A stretch of DNA of 64,000 nucleotides from Archegozetes longisetosus (lineage: Eukaryota > Arthropoda > Arachnida > Sarcoptiformes > Trhypochthoniidae). Below are positions 33,689 through 45,382 of the stretch, one piece after another. The DNA lies in the NCBI GenBank assembly GCA_018873245.2, contig JAEMBT020000009.1, positions 4,438,242 to 4,502,241 on the forward strand, read 5' to 3'. Numbering within the stretch: position 1 is the stretch's first letter; every line of letters starts with the position of its first letter. The notes beneath the pieces were generated by a model. That model was given only the letters and a program-made list of their open reading frames with translations, had not been told where the DNA came from and ran no database searches. The translations under genes and the position numbers were made by a program.

Positions 33689-35849
33689 TAGTCATGGAAA
33701 TATCTAACTATGAAGATATAACAAGCTGTAAAATCAAACATGGTGAATGAATTTGGACCAATTTCAGCAACAAGGTGCATAAACTCCCCCCGATTTCTAA
33801 ATACCCTTGTAAGTTTAATAATTTAGCTAGTTTAAGAAAAATCAAATTTTATTGAAAACAAGAAATTTTTATGATAAAAAATAGGGGAATCTTAGCAATC
33901 CCTGCTCGGAGTGTTCCTATTGACCTATTACCAACCTGTCATATATCGGTGGAAAAGTCTTGTCGAGCTAAGTTCAACTACACCATACATGATGATCTGT
34001 GACCTCGGGTTCACTGACGGGTGACCTTTGACCTCTGACCACAAAACTTTACCATATAATATACAAGCACATGGAAATATCTAACTATGAAGATATCTTG
34101 CTTGATATCTTTTGAACTATCTAGTTGATTTGAAATCTGTTTTCTGCAAAATATCGAGCAAATTCCCTATTGTTAAGTTGAAAGCATGATCAAATTACAA
34201 ACAACATTTAACGAGATAAATTGAAAAAATAAACACAAATTTTTAATTAAAAATCCTAATGTATTTGAAGTGAATGTAATTTTTCAATTAGTTATTTGAA
34301 AATCATATGTTATTTTGCTTGTAAACAAAAAAATTTTTTTTAATTAAAACATTAATTGAAATGCCGTTTACTGTGGAGGAACGGCAGTTCAAGTTCCGAA
34401 AATTCATTAAAATGAGAGCCCAGAACCACAAGAAGGTCGCAATCATGAGAGGTGTCGGTAAGTATTCACAAATTTTTTAATAATTACAACATTAATCCAA
34501 ATTTTCATTTGAAGGCGTCAGTAGTAATACTTATGACGAATGGGCGCGAATTGATGACAACGAAGAGCTCTTCATCTCAATCAAAAGACCCGGAGGGCGC
34601 TCTCCCCTCACAACTGAGAGCGATGACGAATCTTTGAGAATAGTGGCTCTTGAGAACAACTGGGATAACATTACCCGATTAAGACAACCCGAGACTTGTG
34701 GAAAACGATAGGCTCTGATCCAGTTGGGATCGCACAATAAGGACGCGATTGAGTGATGTGGGTATTCAATTATTCAATAATTCAGTTAGCGTATTAAATA
34801 ATAAATTTTCTTGATTTAAGGTGTGAGGAGAAGAGCTGCCATTAAGGAAAGACTCCGGGAGTGGCATAATAAGAGGCGCCTATCGTATGCCAATGAAATG
34901 ATCAATTGGACACTTATTGACTGGTCCAGAGTAATATTTATTGATGAATTCAAGATCTGTAGTGGTGACAGGGGTCAAATCTGGGTGTGGTGCGAGAATG
35001 GCACTCGCTATGACGAGCGAAACATTGCTCACATGGACAGGATTTTCCGTTCTACTGTTTCTTTTGTGCTCTAGTGAGTTTTCTAACTTGGATATGATTT
35101 ACTTAAGTTTTTAATTTGTTTAAAATCTACCTAGTTTCAGTTTTCATGGATTAGGTGAACTTTTTGCTCATGAAACCCTCACAAAAGAGGTTTATTCCAA
35201 GTTTTTGGAGGAACAAGTGCTCCCCTATATTGAGCGTCATTTTGATGACGGGAATGTTCTGCTTCTCCACGACAACCATCCAAGCCATACGTCACATTTT
35301 GTTAAGGATTGGATCCCAACAAATATCGGACCAGTTGAAGATTTTGTGATTCCACACCCGAGGTATTGATAGAATTCATTTTAAAGTAGTGTTTAATCAA
35401 ATTTTCAGTCTTTCCCAGAATCTAAACCCCCATGAAAATGTCGGGTCAATGATAGAGTTTGGTTCGTAGTGAAAGACCAGTCATCACATCAAAAGAATAT
35501 TTATTGGCAGCTCTGAAGTCTGCCCACCAGAAGATGTGTGACTCTTCTTGGCGCCAGTTTTTTATTAACCTGGTGGAATCCATGCCCAAGCTTTTAGAGG
35601 CTGTGCGACAAGCTTCTGGTGGTCATACAATATATTAATCTCATAAATATTCTATTATTTATCATAAAAATTTCTTTTTGTCAATAAAATTTGATTATTT
35701 TTCTTAAACTAGGTCAATTATTAAACTTACAAGGGTATTTATAAATCGGGGGAGTTTATGCACCTTTTTGCTGAAATTGGTTCAAATTCATTCACCGTGT
35801 TTGATTTTACAGCTTGTTATATCTTCATTGTTAGGTATTTCCATGACTG
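33689..35849. mobile_element. Mariner/Tc1-type element, long TIRs, 2.16 kb
   Basis: Ends TAGTCATGGAAATATCTAAC and, inverted, CAGTCATGGAAATACCTAAC with TA outside. The arms continue about 150 bp (tcagcaacaaggtgcataaactccccccgattt, mirrored at 35740-35790). The left side also holds a diverged TGACCTTTGACCTCTGACC patch (34030) and a second copy of the terminal text near 34070-34100. The transposase is listed separately. Confidence 0.8.
34361..35638 (+). pseudogene. Multi-intron Tc1/mariner-like transposase
   Basis: Exon 1 (34361-34457) reads MPFTVEERQFKFRKFIKMRA. Exon 2 starts at 34515 after TTGAAG. Further GT-AG introns lie at about 34762-34820, 35075-35136 and 35362-35408. Catalytic regions: VIFIDEFKI (first Asp), NVLLLHDNHPSHTSHFVKDW (second Asp) and SLSQNLNPHENVGSMIE (final Glu). 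The C-terminus reads MPKLLEAVRQASGGHTIY. One frameshift after PETCGK (~34705) and one near 35460 break the reading. Introns are unusual for this superfamily but occur in some eukaryotic lineages. Confidence 0.7.
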
Positions 35850-36001
35850 TATATAGACAATCTTATCATACATCTATTTATCAATTTTCTCCATTTAATT
35901 ATAATAATTAAAGGCAAACATAAGAAATCGACAATATATAAGGATTATCCAACCAAAGCGAAAAAAGTTAATTGCAGAAAAATCTAAAGCAAAAAATCCA
36001 G

Positions 36002-36337
36002 TTATTTTTTACGCTCGATTGTTCTCTCGAATGCTGACTGCAGTTTTAACTTCGAATTCAACTGATCTTCTTGGATTTGCCATTGTAGGGGAGACATCAG
36101 ATGTGATGAATGAACTGATTGGGTTTCAATATGCCTTACCTTATAACGTTTAAAATCAGCCCCTTGTTTAAAGGCTTTACGTTTAATTCCTTTACCATTA
36201 GCCACATTAGATATTGTTCATATCGTAACATTGCTTCCTGACTTTTTAAGATCACTCACTATCTGCCGATTGGTCATTTTCTTTTTGGAAAATCCTATCA
36301 TCACATTATCAAGATCGGAACTTAATTCCTTCGGCAT
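36002..36337 (-). pseudogene. Transposase N-terminal HTH fragment
   Basis: Minus-strand ATG at 36337 gives MPKELSSDLDNVMIGFSKKK followed by MTNRQIVSDLKKSGSNVTI and a TGA. It then continues in frame as TISNVANGKGIKRKAFKQGA. The layout is a Tc1-type paired helix-turn-helix followed by a basic GRPR-like region. Nothing downstream resembles the catalytic domain, so it is a truncated copy with one nonsense codon. Confidence 0.5.
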
Positions 36338-37066
36338 TTTGTAATTAATTGTTATTTGAAAAGCACATGTTTATTAAGGACATATTGTAGGTGTGTGCAA
36401 GTATGAACTCATTAATCATTGGTATGTGCAAACATAGATATCTCAGGTCAAACTTTGTTTAAAAGCATCAGCGCATCCCTGTAATGTTGTATTTTTTATG
36501 GGTAAGATTTCGGTTTAGGAGGCAGAGAGAAAGATAATTCTCTGTTACTTTTACCCTAAAAACCCATTCTGCCAGTATTTAAAGCATAGGTAAATTACAA
36601 AAATAAAGTGACTAAATATTATTATGTGCTATAAGTGGAAAGGTAGTAAATTGAAACGAAACTCTCCTTATATAGTTTATGAACGATACCGTTTGCACTA
36701 TTGCATTATTAAAAACTTCATTATTTACAATAGGACCTCGATTATAATATAAGTTTTAGACTCTTATGTTCGCCAATTTTTGTATCTTTATCTGCTAAAA
36801 CATTTACTTGTTGGTGGAATTTTTAAGCAAATTATTTTAGACATTACTAATATTCATACCGGAATTAGAGGAATTGGGATCGAACGGTTTGAGAATGATT
36901 CAGGTATTACACCTTCGCACGATGTATTTATTATCTAATTTTCATCTCGAATTTTCTCTTATTTAATAATTATTTACGCTTAATTCGTTATGTATTTAAA
37001 TCTTTTCTTAAAACTATTCTTAATAAGTTTTACTTCAGTCTATGGAAAATCCCCGTTTCGAGATTT

Positions 37067-37070
<4 letters not shown>

Positions 37071-37138
<68 letters not shown>
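37071..37138. repeat. (GA)n microsatellite
   Basis: About 34 GA units. A short inverted pair around it (gggtaagatttcggtttagg at 36500 and its inverse near 37150) suggests it sits inside an old repeat. Confidence 0.95.
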
Positions 37139-37141
<3 letters not shown>

Positions 37142-37539
37142 ACTACTGCCCCTAAACCGAAACCTTACCTTTTTATGCTAGGTAAATTTAGAATGGGCAA
37201 ACTTGCTTACGAGTTCGCTAACAATGTTTTGAATTTAATTGGGTATCTTAAAAACTTTTAGGTTATACAGATTATGAAATAGTTTCAATTTATATCAGTG
37301 TCGGATATGTATTTATGGCTGAGTAAAGCATTAATATGTTTGAATACGAACACGGATTCAGTGCATGAACATGAATTGTACAGAATCAAACTATATAAGC
37401 AAAAATCTTTATCTGTATATATTAGATGTTAGCAGAATAGTCCAGACAACTGGGTCTTTAAAACAAGTCTATATTTTTTAAATATGACTATATGATTAGT
37501 GAATGTATTCGCCTCCTGTCTGGTTAGCCAAACCTATAG

Positions 37540-39019
37540 CAGTGGGAGATGTCTTATACCAGTGACGGCTCTTACGACATTTATTTCATATCATCTTAAG
37601 CTGAATCTCATTATCAAACCTTTATTTAGCCTCTTTATTCTTTCAATACCGTCAAAATCGCAAGGTTCAAATCAGGACCGTAAGAAGGTGATTAAGTTTC
37701 ACCTACCAATGTCGATTAGAGTTCTTTGACTTTCGAGCGTTTATGTGGTTTAGCATTATCGTGCAAGATAAGTGGATTATGAAGCCGGTGGTTTTTTCTT
37801 TTGGAAGTATTATTTGTTTCAAAAAATTAATATATACTTGATATTTGACATTTGTATTTTTCGGTAAAAGTCGATAACCTGATATCCGATTTCGATGAAA
37901 AGCAATAATCATCATCACCTTTCAGTCATCCGTCGTTGCTCTTGTTTTGGTGGGCCTGCCATATCAAATATGGTCGCTAGTATTATTTTAGTTTTCCAAT
38001 ATTTCAAGTTAAATTACATACGGTTCTTGTTCAGGTAAGCGTCAATTGATGTGAATTAAATGGGTCCTTAGGATCATATGATCTGATCCAAGATTCATCA
38101 ATTGTAATGATTCTTTTCAGAAATTCAGGGTAGTTGTTGTATCTTTCAAGATGTTCTATACATATATAGACATGTTTCTATTTATAAGCAGTTGTAAGTG
38201 CTTGAGGTGCCAACCTCGTTGCTACTTTTTAGCACCCATTTCTTCCAAGTCTCATTGTGCTCCAATAACTGACTCCTGAATTTTCTGCCAATTCACAAGT
38301 TCCCAATTAAGGCCTCAAGTAAATGCTCTTTAAGTATTTCTTTGCGATTTTCATCGGTTACTTCAAGAGATCTCCCTTAATAAAGTGGTCTGGTACAGTT
38401 TATCGAGAGCCAGTTTATCAACAAGATAGTTTTATTTACGCATAAATCTGTAAGGTATACAATTGAAATAATTGTCGATAAACTGGTTGTTGATAAGCCA
38501 TGTGTTGACAGGGCCTGTTTTGTTCACCCACAACCTATTCACCCACATTTTAAAATCTAAAAAGAAAGTTTTATTACTAATCAAAACTAAATTAAATCTA
38601 ACTAATGAACATAAATACGTTACCTAACAAGGTAACCTAACCTAACTTAATCTAATAAAACGACTGAAATCGAGATAAATGGAAAATTTAACGAATTTTA
38701 TTTTAAAAATTTGTTGGTGAACAGGTAGTCGGCTAGCACCTTATCGATGAACAGAACCAAATCGTGCTGATAAGCCAGGAGTAGATAAAATGGCTGCCGA
38801 TAAACCGTACCAGATCCTAATAAATAGTATCTTTGCCTATTAAGCGGGTTCGTTACTTAAACTCTTTTGCGAATGAGCTCAGATTCTACTTAATGCTTGG
38901 CTTCGAGCGATTTCTTTAAGTATTTTATAGACTTCAGAGGCAGACGTGTCCAGCAACACGTGAAACTTAATAGACGCTCGCTGTTCTTGGATTGTAATAC
39001 TGGCGCGAAGTGGGTTCAT
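37540..39019 (-). pseudogene. Mariner transposase pseudogene
   Basis: The minus strand starts MNPLRASITIQEQRASIKFH and continues SASEVYKILKEIARSQALSR, the mariner HTH region. Further on are LEVTDENRKEILKEHLLEAL, FLKRIITIDESWIRSYDPKD (first catalytic Asp), PLILHDNAKPHKRSKVKEL (second Asp) and GPDLNLAIL (degraded YSPDLAPxDF). Stops and frameshifts are scattered, and an unrelated 432-bp element at 38386-38817 splits it after the HTH part. Confidence 0.75.
38386..38817. mobile_element. hAT-like MITE nested in the mariner pseudogene
   Basis: Ends TGGTCTGGTACAGTTTATCG and, inverted, GGATCTGGTACGGTTTATCG. Flanks TAATAAAG and TAATAAAT form an 8-bp duplication with one mismatch. Internal text repeats the gataaactgg / gataagcc theme. 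Removing the element joins the mariner frame on both sides, which supports the boundaries. Confidence 0.7.
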
Positions 39020-39857
39020 CTTTGGTTCAATTATATAATTAATTAATAAAAGAGTGCAAGTTACATACGACCACATCAAGTATATATTACTCTAATGAGT
39101 AGTAAAATAGTATAAACACGTTTACATTTTTTATCGATCTTGAGATATAATCGTCCTGACTATTCTGGTACATCTAATGTGTTATATACTAATACTAGAT
39201 TTCACCAATAATAATAACCAATTATCATTATACAATCTTAAGGTATTTATAAAAGTATGCGTATAAATTCAAAATTGTTAACAATTTCTCTCATTTTATA
39301 ATAAAATTGGGAACATGAAATGCTTTAAAGTAAATGAAAAAGATAAAATAACTTAATTGAAAATTATCCACAGCAAAAATAAATAAGGCTGACTCGAATA
39401 TGAATTTAGAGAATTGAAACGATATTTAGTGCATTAGTCAAATTAACTAGATAATGTTGATCTCGTTGGTACGGGCTTTGAGAGTTCAAAAATTGCTGCG
39501 AATTAAATTTTCGTTTAGACCTTATTAAAAATCTAGATTATCTTTATAATACTTTGAGACTTAAGTAGAGACAAATTGGAAATCAAATATGAAAAAATTT
39601 CATTATGTACTGTATATAAAGAAATATTCCGAATATGAGTGATGTATAAGCGCGCTTGAATAAGGTGTGAAAACACCTGGAAAATCTTAAGTTAAAATAT
39701 TTTTATGTTTATTGTTAAAGTGCAGCCCCTTCATTCTGCAGCTCGCACTTTTGATTTCATTTGATTTCGTTAACTCGCTTCCATCCTGCGATTTATTAAA
39801 GTTATGGATAAATATAAATTAAACTTTTATACTCTAGATATTCGGGTAAACATTGGC

Positions 39858-40010
39858 TTATTTGGAGGAAATGGGTGTTGCATTGATGCCGCACCCGGTT
39901 TATAGTCCTGACCTGGCTCTTCTTCTGAGTTTATTCTTCCATCGATAAACATATCGGTTTGACCCCCATATCAAAATCCGGCTTAAACCAACGAACCTTC
40001 TCCTTGAGCT
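39858..40010 (+). pseudogene. Mariner C-terminal fragment
   Basis: The plus strand reads EEMGVALMPHPVYSPDLALL, a clear match to the mariner HPxYSPDLAPxDF box with the third catalytic position. The rest is missing. Confidence 0.55.
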
Positions 40011-40279
40011 CTCTTAGATAATTATTTTGGCTCCGGTCGGATATCGTGCCGATAACAATAGATACCGTCTGGACCATCTAAATCAAACTTTTTCAACTAA
40101 ATTGATTACGGATTTTCAAAAGTCGTTTTAATTGATTAAGTTTTATTATTTGTGTAGTCTCGCTTTAAGCACTACTTTTGTTAAATTACTCATCAAAGAT
40201 AGAATAAATAAAAGTCGATTTTAAGATCTATAAAGTTTACTCATCGTTCTACATAGATATCTAGTACTGAAAAAATATA

Positions 40280-41700
40280 GGGTGAAAATTCGTATCCCAA
40301 CGATTTTGAATGGGCATAACTTTATTATTAGTTAAGATATTCTACTAAAAAGTACATCAAATTAAAGAAAAAGAATTATATTTTTGATAGTTAAGAAAAT
40401 GACCCTTATTTTCAATACAGTCCACAATTCTTGAGTTTAAAGACTGATAGACACGTCCCAATAACTCTCTATTGTTATTGATTTCGTCTACTTCTCTTCT
40501 GATGCATTGTTTTAAGTGTTCGATATCTCTGATCTCAGTTGCATAAACTCTATTTTTATGATATCCCCACAGAAAAAAGTCACAATTAGTAATGTCAGGA
40601 GAACGGGCTGGCCAGGGATGTGAACTACCAGTGCCAATAAATTGATTGCCGAATTGTTGTTGCAAACAATTTTGCACCTTTTTAGTCACGTGAGCTCTCG
40701 CATTGTCTGATTGGAACCATATTTCGTTCTCATTAGGAATATTTGATTCATCAATTCACGAAAAAAGTTGGCCAAACATTTTTCCATATATTAGGATTTA
40801 ACATTGTAACTTTCCGACATTTTCAATGTTAAATACTAATAGTTATGCTGATTAATGGTTTCGTTTTTATCATAAAAATAAAGTTTAATAATGCTATGAA
40901 TACTTACTGCGGCCCAAATCATAACTTTCTCACTGAAAGTAGACTTTTGATGGACTATATGAGGCTTTCCTTCACACCAGTAACGGCAGTTCCAACTATT
41001 GACACAGCCATTAATATTGAAAGTCGACTCATTACTCATTATAAGATTATTTTAAAAATTCTCGTTTTCTTTAGTTTTGTTAAGAATCCAAATGCAAAAA
41101 ATTAACCCTTTGTTTGAAATCAGTTGGTTTTAATTCAAATTTCAATGTAATCCTATAGGGATGAAATTTAAGTAATCTCAACCCCTTTCTTATTGTTTCT
41201 CGACTTATGTTTATATGCTTTTTTCTTTATTAAAGTTCTTCTCTTTTTAACTATGTGTTTGGTTTCCGTTTAATGATTGCTTTTATTTCTTCAATATTTA
41301 TTTCATTCAATACTAGTTTCTCACGTAAAGGTCTGGCACTCCTCAAGTTATCGACTCTACATTTAGTCATAAGATTATTGAATATTCTTCTAATTGTTTC
41401 ATTATTTGGTCCATTCTTACCAACTTTCTTCTTAAATTCGCGCTTCACTTTGATATATAGGACCTGAATTCATGAAATTTTAATGCAATAAAAACTCTTT
41501 CATTGTTAGAGTAAACCATTTTTACTGATTTCAAAAATTAATCATTTGGTAGAATCGAATGCGTTAAAATCGAATGTATTTGTATGACTTCATAAGAAAT
41601 ATAATTCTTTTTCTTTAATTTGATGTACTTTATGGCTGAAAATCTTAATTAATAATAAAGTTATGCTCCTTTAAAATCGTTGGGATAGGAATTGTCACCC
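40280..41700. mobile_element. Nearly complete mariner-like element, 1.42 kb
   Basis: TIRs start GGGTGAAAATTCGTATCCCA and, inverted, GGGTGACAATTCCTATCCCA. They run about 115 bp with strong identity (ttaaagaaaaagaattatatt on both) and have TA on each side. The transposase is on the minus strand. It abuts the 3' end of the TPR-caspase gene, only 91 bp after its stop. Confidence 0.85.
40357..41480 (-). pseudogene. Mariner-like transposase, few lesions
   Basis: HTH part: MKREFKKKVGKNGPNNETIR and VDNLRSARPLREKLVLNEIN. Catalytic region: IMSDESTFNINGCVNSWNCR (first Asp), NENEIWFQSDNARAHVTKKV (second Asp) and WPARSPDITNCDFFLWGY (third Asp), a D,D,D arrangement like mariner. The C-terminus is intact to FLNYQKYNSFSLI. 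Frame breaks near 40840 and 41105 and a stop after NQHNY show that it is inactive, but the copy is young compared with others in the window. Confidence 0.75.
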
Positions 41701-41791
41701 TATGATTTTCTAATTTCACTTAACTGCTAGTCTAGCAGTTTTGTAGAGAATACTCAATATTACAGCCATTTAAATCACTAAACACTTCATT

Positions 41792-43744
41792 TCAATCTAA
41801 TTTTCTTGTTTTAAAATAGTTAGTAATTTGATTTTGCTTGCGTCTGATTTCTTCAGTTTCACACTTATCTTCTGTAGAATACCCAGGATTGAAATATAAG
41901 TCCTTTTCCCATCCTCGGCATATTACTTCAGTTGTCTGTGAATAACCTAACCTCGGTTTCTTGATTCGTCTGTTTACCTGAGATTTAATTTCAACAATAT
42001 TAAGACACTCAAATGTATTAATCTTTGGAAGTTTGACTCTATACCATTTGTACTAATCTCCAGAATTCTTTAGTATTGGCGTGTTTACTAAATACGCCAA
42101 TTACTGCAGAAATGAAAGCTGTTCCGCTTTTTGGACATCGATATGACACATGATCTGTAAATTTATGATAAAAAATAAAGAGAAAGCTAATTTTAAAGGT
42201 TCATTAGAATAAGAGTAAATGTACCAGGTCGCTCACAAAGTTTTAAAGTACAAACGTCCTAGCAGAGAAAAATCGACCCCAAGTTGGTTATTGAACTAGT
42301 CATAATTTCAAACCTATAGCCTGTGACTTTCATAAAAATCAAATTAATAGCTTTCATTTTGCGACAATTTGAACTCTGCGACTCAAAAATTTTCCAAATA
42401 TGCTCTCGACTGAGATCCTTTTATAAAATTCGTAAATTTGCTTTGATTCAAAGAGTTTAAATTGTCACAAAATGAAAGCTTTTGATTCGATTTTGATGAA
42501 AATCACAAGTTACAGATTTGAAATGATGACTAATTCAGTGACCGACTAGAGGTCAATTTTTCTCTTCTAGGACGCTTTTACTTTAAAAATTTTGAACGAG
42601 CTAGTATTTCATATAAAAATGGACTTAATTACTAGCAAGTGTTGAGTGCCATATAAAAGTATCAGTCATCCTAGGTACCAGCTGAGATTCAAATCGAGGC
42701 CTTTTTGGCAACTTAACATCACTCACTACACTGGGTTCAGGTAAAATTGCTTGCGATGAATTAATATTCGGTTCTGGCTCTGTTCCATCAATACTGATTT
42801 TTCGAGAATAGCCTAAAAGACTGCTTTCTGTATGTTACATAATAAATATATGAAAATATTAAATTGTAATTGGGAAAATGTTTATCGAATAATTTACCCC
42901 CACGACAAGCTTGGATAAAAAATAGTTTTGGCTTCCCTGTAAATTGGCATTTACTATGGCTGTTTGCAAAAAACTCCAAAGCCTCATTGACATTTACTTT
43001 ATATCCATCAACACCATAAATAGAACCATAAATACCTCCACCACATCCATGAGACAAAATGACGACAGTTAATATATTAGCTTTTGACCATTCGCGATTT
43101 TGAGACAACTCCTCAAGAGTATTCTTTATCTCACTTGCAGTCAGATTATTTTTAATGATAACTTGGAAGTGTAATTCGTGAAATAATAAAGCTAAATGCG
43201 TTGCATCTGTAATAGAACCAAGACGACGAGAATGTTTTTCAAACTCATAATTGTTTATGATCAAACAAGGACCACGAATACTGTTCTTCATTGGATAGAC
43301 ACTTGATCGTGGTCTATTGCAATTCTTGGGCAGATTTTTCCATCCAGGAATCTTGATCTTTCGTTTGATGTGCAAATATTTATACGATTCTCTTAAAATT
43401 TCGATAGCTTTCTTTTGGTTTCCATTAAATAAATACGCACAACATAACCAATACATGACAATAGCAATTTTCTCTTTACTCCGTGAGTTCTCTTTTTCGT
43501 AAACGCCAAGCGCTTCGTTGAAGCATTGAATCGCACGTTCTAATTGTTGTTCAGCAAGTAAACCACACCCTTGTTGAAATTGAGATTCCGCTATATTCAG
43601 TTCAGGTTTAATTATTGTAGGGTTAAGTATCTTCCTTCGCATAGTATCTTCAATATCTTCAACTGCTTCTTCAGGCAACTTTGAACAACTCGCATTTGTC
43701 TTCTCAGTCTTATTTCTTTTTCGTTGTTTACTAACCCCCGCCAT
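41792..43744 (-). CDS. Caspase with TPR-like prodomain, four exons
   Basis: Model: 43744-42898, 42827-42633, 42154-42045, 41977-41792, which is 445 aa with introns of 70, 478 and 67 nt in phases 1, 1 and 0. Residues 47-123 look like two tetratricopeptide repeats (ESQFQQGCGLLAEQQLERAI; YWLCCAYLFNGNQKKAIEIL). The p20 starts near 156 (IRGPCLIINNYEF) and has the substrate Arg region RRLGSITDA, catalytic His232 in VILSHGCGGG and Cys280 in FFIQACRG. After an acidic/proline linker (PEPNINSSQAILPEPS) the p10 reads MTDTFIWHSTLANHVSYRCP, SGTAFISAVIGVF and WEKDLYFNPG, then a basic tail. No CARD or DED is present. All catalytic residues are intact, so activity is expected. TPR prodomains are not a usual animal caspase architecture. 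Confidence 0.85.
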
Positions 43745-43815
43745 TTAATAGTTGTGATAATTTGCTAGAGGAATATATTAATAATTGGCTGGATGCTCAC
43801 AATTAAAAATTACGA

Positions 43816-43823
43816 ATTTTATA
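43816..43823 (-). promoter_or_regulatory. TATA box of the TPR-caspase gene
   Basis: TATAAAAT on the minus strand lies about 72-79 bp upstream of the ATG, predicting a 5' UTR of about 45 nt. It sits in the 475-bp gap between the two divergent caspases. Confidence 0.5.
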
Positions 43824-44196
43824 GGCGTCTTCCGATTGACAAATACGCCACACAATAACTTTTAAAGAAACATTTTTATCACAAGTTTATTATTTACTAA
43901 TAAAGTAAATCAAACGAGACTAACTATCAACACCGCATTGGATACACTATTAAAAAATTTAAATTCTATGTGTAAATTAAATATTGGGGTATACTTTCCA
44001 CTTACCACTTAGAGGAATATCTTTTTTGACTAGTTTAGGTTGAAGTCAAATATTTCTTTTGTGATGAATCACTATTTCAATGTGATTTTGCTCCAATTTT
44101 TAGCGCTAGATATTATATTATCTGTTTCTATAGTGACAGCAAATATTGTCCATTTATCTTAGTTGTCTAGATAAGAATCCAGTTATTGTTCAGCGG

Positions 44197-44204
44197 TATA
44201 TAAA
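44197..44204 (+). promoter_or_regulatory. TATA-like box very close to the second caspase ATG
   Basis: TATATAAA ends 15 bp before the ATG at 44220. A normal TATA-to-start distance (25-30 bp) would place transcription initiation at or past that ATG. Either the box is unused or some transcripts begin inside the coding region; the next in-frame Met (residue 53) lies just before p20. Confidence 0.4.
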
Positions 44205-44219
44205 CTAGACGAATAAAAA

Positions 44220-45382
44220 ATGGCCAATACTGGTAAAAAAACCAAACAAATAAGTAATAAAATTATAACTGAATTTGAACTGAATAGTTTAAATGATGAT
44301 GTAATTAAAACTGATCAAGACTCACATTATTTCAAAAGTGTACTCGATGCAATTAATAGTGAACGAGCCTTTTTAATGAACTCAAAACCAAGAGGACTTT
44401 GTCTTATTATTTGCAATGTTAATTATGATAATACTAAAAAGTTTTCACCTTTATTTAATTATCATACAGATGCTAGATATCTTCACAAACTTTTCACTCA
44501 GCTCTGGTTCAAAACACTTGTTGTTAACGATTTGAAATATATTGAATTTGCCGCTGTCTTCGAAGAGTTAAGCAAAGATAAAATATTAACATTATGTGAT
44601 GCAATTGTTATCATTTACCTGGGCCATGGTAGTGAGAGCAGTAGCTTAATTGCAACAGATGGTGAACCATATTCTGTTAGCGCGATGATGGAATTTTTGA
44701 GTGCTGAAAACTGTATGACTCTACGTAAGCGGTTTATACCAAAGTTATTTATTATTAATGCATGTCGCGGAGGTAAAATTCAAATTTTTAGCTGCAAAAC
44801 TCTGTTAACTATCGCTACATTTATTAATTCGATCATATTTATTCAGACAAGACTAATCACATTTTAGAAACGGATAATGTCAAAAAGGTCTTTGCAAAGA
44901 GCGATTTTTTTGAATGGAGATCGACAATTGAAGGTAAATTTGATATTCAATCCCTCTTTGGTAACCAGCAAGTGTTAATAATCATAATTTTTTTCATTTT
45001 CACGAAGGGCATAAATCTTTTACGGCATATTCACCTAATGCTATGACATATTTTACAAGACATTTAGTTGAGGCTTTCAATGATCATGCTAATGAAATTG
45101 ATTTAAGTGATCTTTCTGAGGAGGTTTGAATAATTAACTCAATAAAATCTCAATTAGGTATCGGTTATTAATTTTTATTTCACATCCTATGTTTTTCAAA
45201 AGGTTCATCTTAAGATGGAGAAAGAGATAGAAGGCTCTGTTTTAGGTCAACTACCACAATTCAGTAAAGTTGTTTCTAAAAAGTTTCACTTTTTACCCGG
45301 TTATTACACAAAAGATATCGAAGAAGATTTTAATATTTATTTTAAAAATTTAATTCAAAATCTACGAGAAAGGCTTGAGTAG
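44220..45382 (+). CDS. Caspase, short prodomain, four exons
   Basis: Model: 44220-44772, 44847-44933, 45008-45123, 45203-45382, which is 311 aa. Introns are 74, 74 and 79 nt in phases 1, 1 and 0, the same positions as in the neighbouring caspase. The p20 begins SKPRGLCLIICNVNYD. The catalytic His is in IIYLGHGSES (usual SHG) and the Cys in FIINACRGD (usual QACRG). The p10 reads KSDFFEWRSTIEGHKSFTAY, MTYFTRHLVEAFNDHA and KKFHFLPGYY. The prodomain of about 55 aa has no recognisable fold. The catalytic pair is kept, but Gln before the Cys is Asn and the Ser before His-Gly is Gly, so specificity or activity may differ. The third intron uses a GTTTGA donor, the weakest site in the model. Confidence 0.85.
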
